In this document: one piece after another, positions 58,514-64,000 of the stretch | Layout: every line of letters starts with the position of its first letter | Numbering within the stretch: the first letter of the stretch is position 1 | Program-made: the position numbers and the translations under genes | Source: Ectopseudomonas composti | GTDB taxonomy: Bacteria; Pseudomonadota; Gammaproteobacteria; Pseudomonadales; Pseudomonadaceae | Length of the DNA stretch: 64,000 nucleotides | Reading direction: 5' to 3' | Assembly (NCBI RefSeq): GCF_001567565.1 | Contig: NZ_LSSW01000024.1 | Span: forward strand, 124,001-188,000 | Notes under the pieces: model-generated | The model's database searches: none | Told to the model about the DNA's origin: nothing | Seen by the model: the letters and a program-made list of their open reading frames with translations, nothing else

Positions 58514-58720
58514 ATGCGTACCCTGTTACTCACTGCCCTGCTCGCCCTGAGCCTGCCCGGCTTGGCGGCGCCTGCCCCCTTCTTTCTCTGGCAGAGCAAG
58601 GTCGACGGCCACCTGACCTGCGCCCAGGTCAGTCCTGGCGAAGGCTGGATCCGTTTTACCGGCCCGTTCCGCGACGCCGGTTGCCGGGTCGCGCACGACG
58701 CCCCTGTGCGCAGCCGCTAA
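58514..58720 (+). CDS. Small secreted protein, unknown function
   Basis: 68 residues with a signal peptide (1-18, cleavage after GLA). The mature 50 residues contain two cysteines (HLTCAQ and AGCRVA) likely to form a disulfide. No family recognised. Nine bases before trmO on the same strand, so likely co-transcribed. Start has GGAG upstream. Confidence 0.7.
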   Translation: MRTLLLTALLALSLPGLAAPAPFFLWQSKVDGHLTCAQVSPGEGWIRFTGPFRDAGCRVAHDAPVRSR

Positions 58721-58729
58721 GAGAACGCC

Positions 58730-59431
58730 ATGCAGCATCTGGTTTCCCCTGTCGGCATCGTCCATTCCTGCTTCAAGGAAAAATTCGCCATCCCCCGCCA
58801 GCCGCACCTGGCACCTGCCGCACGCGGCGTACTGGAGCTGCTGCCGCCCTTCGATCAGGGCGAGGCCGTTGAGGGTCTGGAACAGGTCAGCCACGTCTGG
58901 CTGCTGTTTCTGTTTCACCAGGCGCTGGAAGACAAACCACGCCTGAAAGTGCGCCCGCCACGCCTGGGCGGCAACCAGTCGGTCGGCGTGTTCAGCACCC
59001 GCGCCACCCATCGCCCCAATGGCATCGGCCAATCGGTGGTTCGCCTGGAGAAGGTCGAGCCGGGCCGCCTGCACCTGTCCGGCATCGACCTGCTCGACGG
59101 CACGCCCGTGCTGGATATCAAGCCGTACGTTCCCTACGCCGACTGTGTGAGCGATGCGCACAACACCATGGCCGATGCCGCACCACGGCTGATCCCGGTC
59201 CAGTGGCATGGCGATGCATTGCCGTTGGCGCGCCAGCACGCACAGCGCCTGAACGAGCCGCTGGTCGAGTTGATCGAACAGTGCCTGGCGCAGGATCCGC
59301 GCCCGGCCTACCAGCAGCCGGAGCCGGAACGCCGCTATGGCGCACGCTTCTGGGATCTGGACGTGCACTGGCATTATCCCGAGCCGGGGCGTATTCGCGT
59401 GCTGGATGTGCAGATCGCTGATCGCGGCTAA
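58730..59431 (+). CDS. trmO: tRNA (N6-threonylcarbamoyladenosine(37)-N6)-methyltransferase
   Basis: 233 residues, TsaA/UPF0066 family. An N-terminal barrel begins VSPVGIVHSCFKEKF, and the SAM-site motif is HRPNGIGQSVVRLE. DVKPYVPY-like DIKPYVPYAD is also conserved. Methylates t6A37 in tRNA. The last codons (ADRG and stop) fall inside a REP-like element. Confidence 0.93.
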   Translation: MQHLVSPVGIVHSCFKEKFAIPRQPHLAPAARGVLELLPPFDQGEAVEGLEQVSHVWLLFLFHQALEDKPRLKVRPPRLGGNQSVGVFSTRATHRPNGIGQSVVRLEKVEPGRLHLSGIDLLDGTPVLDIKPYVPYADCVSDAHNTMADAAPRLIPVQWHGDALPLARQHAQRLNEPLVELIEQCLAQDPRPAYQQPEPERRYGARFWDLDVHWHYPEPGRIRVLDVQIADRG

Positions 59432-59479
59432 AGTCCCTCCTACAGAGCGCCGATTGCGTGGGAGGAGCTTCAGCCGCGA
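59422..59479. repeat. REP-like element overlapping the trmO 3' end
   Basis: TCGCGGCTAAAGTCCCTCC (from 59422) and GGAGGAGCTTCAGCCGCGA (to 59479) form the two arms. The TAA stop of trmO is part of the first arm. Confidence 0.75.
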
Positions 59480-59581
59480 CCAGACAAAACGCATGAAGCG
59501 TCATTTCGCCCAGCAATGATGCCTGCATTCCCCGCTGCCAGGCCCTAGGGTGAAGGCCTTATCACTCAGCGAGGCCTTCCC

Positions 59582-60355
59582 ATGCATCCGTACTTTTCCC
59601 TTGCCGGGCGCACTGCCCTGGTCACTGGCGGCACCCGTGGCATCGGCCTGATGATCGCCAAGGCCTTCGTCGAAGCCGGTGCCCATGTCTATGTCTGCGC
59701 GCGCGACGGCGAAGCCTGCATGCAGACCGCCGCCGAACTATCTGCGCTGGGCCAGTGCACCGGCATTGCCGCCAACCTGTCCAGCGAGGAAGGCGTTCAG
59801 GCACTGGCAGCCGAACTGAGCGGGCGCATCGACAAGCTGGACATTCTGGTCAACAACGCCGGCACCACCTGGGGCGCACCACTGGAAAGCTACCCGGCCA
59901 AGGGCTGGGAGAAGGTCATGCAGCTCAACGTCACCTCGGTGTTCGGCTGCATCCAGCAACTGCTACCGCTGCTGCGCAAGGCCGGCTCTGGCGAATATCC
60001 AGCGCGGGTGATCAATATCGGTTCGGTGGCCGGCATCAGCGCCATGGGCGAACAGGCCTATGCCTACGGCCCGAGCAAGGCGGCGCTGCATCAGCTATCA
60101 CGCATGCTGGCCAAGGAACTGGTCGGCGAGCACATCAACGTCAACGTGATTGCCCCAGGGCGCTTTCCCAGCAAGATGACCCGCTTCATCGCCGAGGACG
60201 AGGCCGCACTCGCCGCCGATACTGCCGTCATTCCAATGAAGCGTTGGGGCCGCGAAGAGGAGATGGCGGCTCTGGCGCTGAGCCTGGCCGGTAGCGCAGG
60301 TGCCTACATGACCGGCGCCATCATCCCTATCGACGGTGGATTCCATCTGGGCTGA
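59582..60355 (+). CDS. rhlG: NADPH-dependent beta-ketoacyl reductase RhlG
   Basis: 257 residues, classical SDR. The cofactor motif is GGTRGIGLM at about 16-24, with NNAG and the catalytic YGPSK (Tyr/Lys). The sequence closely follows P. aeruginosa RhlG, with MHPYFSLAGR at the N-terminus and the GEHINVNVIAPGRFPSKMT block. RhlG reduces beta-ketoacyl-ACP; its role in rhamnolipid or PHA precursors is debated. No rhlAB here. Stops three bases before the convergent chemoreceptor gene. Confidence 0.93.
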   Translation: MHPYFSLAGRTALVTGGTRGIGLMIAKAFVEAGAHVYVCARDGEACMQTAAELSALGQCTGIAANLSSEEGVQALAAELSGRIDKLDILVNNAGTTWGAPLESYPAKGWEKVMQLNVTSVFGCIQQLLPLLRKAGSGEYPARVINIGSVAGISAMGEQAYAYGPSKAALHQLSRMLAKELVGEHINVNVIAPGRFPSKMTRFIAEDEAALAADTAVIPMKRWGREEEMAALALSLAGSAGAYMTGAIIPIDGGFHLG

Positions 60356-60358
60356 GGA

Positions 60359-62308
60359 TCAGGTGCGGAACTGTCGCACCAGCCCCTGCAGCTCCACACC
60401 CAGGCGAGCCAGCTCGGCGCTGGAGGCGGCGGTCTGCTCAGTGGCGGTGGCGCTCTGCTCGCCGACATCGCGCACGCGGGTGATGCTTTCGTTGATCGCT
60501 TCGGCCACCGCGCTCTGCTCCTCGGCGGCGGCGGCGATCTGCTGGTTCATCTGCTCGATGGTACTCACCGCATGAGTGATACGAGCCAGCGCACCGCCGG
60601 CTTCGCCAGCCAGTTCGACGGTGCGGCGGGTCAGATCGCGACTGCTGTCCATCTGCTGCACGGCGCCTTTAGCCATGCGCTGCAGACCGGCGATCAGGCT
60701 CTCGATCTCCTCGGTACTCTCCTGAGCGCGCTTGGCCAGCGCCCGCACCTCGTCGGCGACCACGGCGAAACCACGGCCCTGCTCCCCGGCGCGCGCCGCC
60801 TCGATGGCCGCGTTGAGCGCCAGCAGGTTGGTCTGCTCGGCGACGCTACGAATCACCTCCAGCACGCTGCCGATACGCGCGCTTTCCTGATTCAGGTCAG
60901 CCATGGCCTTGGCCGACTGCTCCACTTCGCTGGCCAGGCTGTCGATCTGTTCCACGGCCTGCTGCACCACGCGATTGCCCTGCTGTGCTTCCTGGTCGGC
61001 ATCGCGCGCAGCCAGCGAGGCCTGCTCGGCGTTCTGCGCCACTTCCTGTACGGTGGCAGCCATCTCGTGCATGGCCGTGGCGGTCTGTTCGGTCTCCATT
61101 TTCTGCGTCTGCACACCGGCGCTGGTCTGCGCGGTGATCGCAGAGAGCTGTTCGGCCGCCGCGGCAATCTGCCCGACACCACCGCCAATACGACCAACCA
61201 GATTGCGCAGGCTGAGGGTCATGTCCTGCATGGCGGCGAGCAATTGCCCGACTTCGTCGCTGCGCTCCTGCGGGATGTCCTGGCTCAGATCGCCAGAGGC
61301 GATGCGCTTGGCGAAGATCACGGTTTGCCGCAGCGGCACGACGATCAGGCGGGTGATCAGCAGCGCGGCGCACAGGCCCAGTACCACAGCGGCCACGCCC
61401 ATGATGCCGAGCATCAGCAGCGCCCGCCGGCTATCGACGAGCATCCGGCTTTCGGCACTGGCCTGGGCCGACTCGGCCAGATCGACAACCGAACGGGCGC
61501 GCTCGATCATGGCCTTCTCGGTGGCGTGGTTCTGCTCACGCAGCTGTTGGTAGTAGAGGAAGGAGCGCTGATAAAGGGTCAGCGCCTGCAAAGCGGTCTC
61601 GATGGAGGCCTTCTGTTCATCGTTGAGCCAGACGGTCAGGCTGCGGGCGACGTTCTGCAGGTCCTCGCTGACGTACTGCCATTCTTCCAGCGCTTCGGAC
61701 GAACCGTCGATGATGTAAAGGCTTTCCTGACCCCGCAGGTCGAGCATGCGCTTGCTCAGACCGGATGCGGTTTCCGCCAGGGTCAGCGGGTCGCTGCCAC
61801 GCAGGCGATCACCTTGCAGGCGTAGCTCGCGCACGGCATCGTACATATCCAGCTCGATCACCTCGAACTGGTCACGGGCTTCCCCCGCTGCAGTACGCAT
61901 GTCCTGGCGCGCCTCACGGGCTTTATCCTGCTGCTCGACATAGTTATCGAACTGTTTCAGGTACTCGGTGGTGGCCTGCTGCATGGTCTGCACACGCGTG
62001 CTTTCAGCCGCCCCCTCGCTCAGATGCTGCAACATGCCCTGCACCTTGAGCAGGCTTTCGCGCACTCGGCCCGCGTTGTCCGGTGTCTGCTCGATGGCGA
62101 AATTGCGCTCCAAACGGCGCGCCTGGAGGATTTCCTGGTTCACCTGCGCCAGTTGCCCCACCTGCTCATGCCCATGCAGAACCGCCTGCACGGCCAGGTA
62201 GCCACTGCCGGTCATGGCGGCAGTGAGCAACAGCACCAGACCAAAACCGATGAAGAGTTTCTTGCCCACGGCAAGGTTGGCGAAAAAGCGTGCGGCAGGC
62301 TTGAACAT
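60359..62308 (-). CDS. Methyl-accepting chemotaxis protein
   Basis: 649 residues. TM1 about 18-38, a long helical periplasmic domain (40-290) with [10 protein letters not shown], resembling the helical bimodular (HBM) sensor type, TM2 about 305-325 then HAMP. The signalling hairpin tip contains [19 protein letters not shown] and [14 protein letters not shown]. No C-terminal pentapeptide for CheR. Ligand unknown. ATG at 62308 chosen because the following sequence gives a proper first TM; upstream frame is not conserved. Confidence 0.9.
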   Translation of the reverse strand: MFKPAARFFANLAVGKKLFIGFGLVLLLTAAMTGSGYLAVQAVLHGHEQVGQLAQVNQEILQARRLERNFAIEQTPDNAGRVRESLLKVQGMLQHLSEGAAESTRVQTMQQATTEYLKQFDNYVEQQDKAREARQDMRTAAGEARDQFEVIELDMYDAVRELRLQGDRLRGSDPLTLAETASGLSKRMLDLRGQESLYIIDGSSEALEEWQYVSEDLQNVARSLTVWLNDEQKASIETALQALTLYQRSFLYYQQLREQNHATEKAMIERARSVVDLAESAQASAESRMLVDSRRALLMLGIMGVAAVVLGLCAALLITRLIVVPLRQTVIFAKRIASGDLSQDIPQERSDEVGQLLAAMQDMTLSLRNLVGRIGGGVGQIAAAAEQLSAITAQTSAGVQTQKMETEQTATAMHEMAATVQEVAQNAEQASLAARDADQEAQQGNRVVQQAVEQIDSLASEVEQSAKAMADLNQESARIGSVLEVIRSVAEQTNLLALNAAIEAARAGEQGRGFAVVADEVRALAKRAQESTEEIESLIAGLQRMAKGAVQQMDSSRDLTRRTVELAGEAGGALARITHAVSTIEQMNQQIAAAAEEQSAVAEAINESITRVRDVGEQSATATEQTAASSAELARLGVELQGLVRQFRT

Positions 62309-62551
62309 AAGGCGCGACTCCAGATTCTTCTTATTACGACCGCGTCTCATGGACGCGACCTGGTCGACTGACCACGCAACTGCTATGCCATATCTAATCC
62401 AACCTATCGGCAAGAGTGTAGCGCCGCTTGAGTGCTGGCAATTCGCCAAACCATGATTCTCAGGATAGCCGATCAAAGCGCCAACACCGGCAATGATCCG
62501 CTTATTGGCGCCGAACGAATGGCGAAAACCCGCCGACCGCAGCGATGCCGA

Positions 62552-62586
62552 CAAAAAAGGCGCAGCCCCTGACGAAGCTGCGCCTC
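62552..62586 (-). terminator. Rho-independent terminator after the symporter gene
   Basis: On the minus strand AGGCGCAGC and GCTGCGCCT pair around CCCCTGACGAA-type loop, followed by a TTTTTT run (62558-62552). It ends the symporter transcript before the chemoreceptor leader. Confidence 0.9.
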
Positions 62587-62602
62587 TCGACTCGAGCCGC
62601 GA

Positions 62603-64000
62603 TCAACGCCCGGCGAGCACCGGCACCACTCTGGGCCGCAGGATCTCGCCAGCCAGTGTCAGCAGACCAATGGCACCGGCGATCCAGTACCACTGAGTGA
62701 CCGGATCGAACAGCAGCCAGCCCAGCGCATGCAGGAAGACCACCATGATCAGCACCGGACTGACGTAGCGCACCATGAACAGCCACAAGGCGTAGCCGGC
62801 CGGCGGCAGGTCCAGTTCGTCGCGCAGGATGTCGCAGCGCAGCGCGTAACCAGCGAGCACCACCATGAAGATGCCACCGAGCGGCATCATCCAGCGCGAG
62901 GTGAGGTAGTCCAGCCAGTCGAAGAAGTTCTTGCCCAAGGGCGTCCAGCCCGCCATCAGGTTGAACGACAGCATCGCCAGCAGGCTGATCACCAGCAGCA
63001 CCGCGCCGGCCCCCATGGCCGCGCGCAGACGGCTGATGCCGTGCTTCTCGTTCAGGTAAGCCACCGTGGCTTCGATCATGGAGATCGCCGAGGTCAGCGC
63101 GGCAATCGATACCATGGCGAAGAACAAGACGCCGAAGACCGTACCGAAGGGCATCTGCTGAAAGGCCAGCGGCAGGCTCATGAAGATCAGCCCCGGCCCG
63201 GCGCTGGGGCTCATGCCATTGGCGAAGATGATCGGGAAGATCGCCAGCCCTGCGAGCAGCGCCACCAGGGTGTCGCAGATGGCGACCATGAAGGTGGTGC
63301 GGGCGATGGATTGGCCATCCGGAATGTAGGAGCCGTAGGTGAGAATGGCGCCCGAGGCCAGGCTCAGGGTGAAGAAGGCGTGGCCCAATGCCGCCAGCAG
63401 CGCCTCACCGGTGATCTTCGAAGCGTCGAAATGGAATAGAAAGGCGAAACCGGCATCGAAGCTGCCGCTGCTCAGGGCATAGCCGACCAGTGCGACGAGC
63501 ATCAGCGCCAGGCCCGGCATCATCCAGCGCACGGCATTCTCGATGCCCTGCTGCACGCCCTTGGCCACGATCCACAAGGTCAGCAGCGCTACCAGCACGC
63601 TCCAGCCCCCCAGTTGCCAGGGGTTGGCATTGTGCGCCTCGAACACGCCGCCCAGCGCCTCGACACTGCTGGCCGCCAGCGAGCCGTCGAGCATCTTCCA
63701 GGTGTAGGCGAAGGCCCAGCCGGCGACGACCACGTAGAAGCACAGGATCATGAAGCCGGCGAGCATGGCCATGCCGCCAACCGCCTTCCACAGCGGGTTG
63801 CCGCCGTTCTCGCGGACCACGCGGCCAATGGCGTCGATGGGGCTGCCACGGCCGCGGCGGCCGACGGCAATTTCGGTCATCATCACCGGGATGCCGATAG
63901 CCAGGATGCACGCCAGGTACATCAGCACGAACGCGCCGCCGCCGTACTCGCCGGTGATGTAGGGGAATTTCCAGATATTGCCCAGGCCCACGGCCGAGCC
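62603..64000 (-). CDS. Sodium-dependent NSS-family symporter (5' end outside window)
   Basis: At least 465 residues visible; a GTG at 63991 is internal because the sequence just before it (GSAV) continues the family motif leading to GLGNIWKFPY. NSS hallmarks: GLGNIWKFPY with the sodium/substrate-binding unwound helix 1, GGGAFVLMYL, and about 11-12 helices in all. Probably transports an amino acid with sodium. The true start lies to the right of the window. Confidence 0.93.
   Translation of the reverse strand, partial: GSAVGLGNIWKFPYITGEYGGGAFVLMYLACILAIGIPVMMTEIAVGRRGRGSPIDAIGRVVRENGGNPLWKAVGGMAMLAGFMILCFYVVVAGWAFAYTWKMLDGSLAASSVEALGGVFEAHNANPWQLGGWSVLVALLTLWIVAKGVQQGIENAVRWMMPGLALMLVALVGYALSSGSFDAGFAFLFHFDASKITGEALLAALGHAFFTLSLASGAILTYGSYIPDGQSIARTTFMVAICDTLVALLAGLAIFPIIFANGMSPSAGPGLIFMSLPLAFQQMPFGTVFGVLFFAMVSIAALTSAISMIEATVAYLNEKHGISRLRAAMGAGAVLLVISLLAMLSFNLMAGWTPLGKNFFDWLDYLTSRWMMPLGGIFMVVLAGYALRCDILRDELDLPPAGYALWLFMVRYVSPVLIMVVFLHALGWLLFDPVTQWYWIAGAIGLLTLAGEILRPRVVPVLAGR

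Overview
The window is high-GC bacterial chromosome, almost certainly Pseudomonas sensu lato. Evidence for this includes a full-length GacS hybrid kinase with its H/D/H phosphorelay residues, an OprD-family porin, RhlG, a PirS/PfeS-like kinase, the rnd-ycgL pair, the relA-mazG block, the Pseudomonas-type late cobalamin operon, and REP-like intergenic palindromes. The repeat families hint at the mendocina/oleovorans side of the genus, but that is inference only. Both edges cut genes: an EamA-type permease on the left and a sodium:neurotransmitter-type symporter on the right. No phage, integrase, insertion sequence, CRISPR array or rRNA gene was seen. Two tRNA genes are present, Pro(CGG) and initiator fMet.

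Layout. 0-10 kb: permease end, cysK, a MoxR AAA+ / VWA pair, two DUF genes, a YafJ-type amidotransferase, a HIT protein and oligopeptidase B, with REP-like palindromes in three convergent gaps. 10-17 kb: YajD nuclease, a TrmH-type methyltransferase, an HExxH peptidase, YcgN, a 2-hydroxyacid dehydrogenase, YcgL and RNase D (the last three tightly packed), an SMP-30-like protein and a spermidine-synthase-like protein. 17-24.6 kb: gdhA, a rhodanese, a small unknown gene, a FadL porin, a glutathione peroxidase, and an MFS permease with an unlisted 41-residue membrane peptide, followed by MarR. 24.6-33.9 kb: a ten-gene cobalamin operon (cobO, cobB, bluB, cbiB, cobD, cobQ, cobU, cobT, cobC, cobS) led by an adenosylcobalamin riboswitch. 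33.9-38.4 kb: a small HNH protein, two NlpC/P60 lipoproteins, moeA-moaB divergent from mobA, and a small lipoprotein. 38.5-42.7 kb: tRNA-Pro, a glutaredoxin-like protein, a DUF5610 protein, an OprD porin, Rof and a DUF2058 protein. 42.8-53.3 kb: the cysM-rlmD-relA-mazG series, a two-component pair and gacS. 53.3-64 kb: a zinc-ribbon protein, a META lipoprotein, dinB, tRNA-fMet, cytochrome b561, rimO, an S4/pseudouridine-synthase-like protein that lacks the catalytic Asp, trmO, rhlG, a chemoreceptor and the symporter.

How the genes fit together. The cob operon covers corrinoid adenylation, a,c-amidation, lower-ligand synthesis from flavin (BluB) and nucleotide-loop assembly; corrin-ring genes and a B12 receptor are not in the window. 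moeA/moaB/mobA give molybdenum-cofactor steps. RelA and GacS are global regulators of stringent response and secondary metabolism. RimO, RlmD, TrmO and the TrmH-type enzyme modify the translation apparatus.

Most of this is ordinary core genome, and I did not find a convincing new multi-gene system. The points most worth a second look are the catalytic-residue loss in the pseudouridine-synthase-like protein, the 41-residue microprotein overlapping the MFS gene, the concentration of REP-like palindromes in convergent gaps (two elsewhere supply the stop codon of a gene), a Gpx lacking the usual Gln/resolving Cys, and the PirRS-like pair with no receptor gene beside it.
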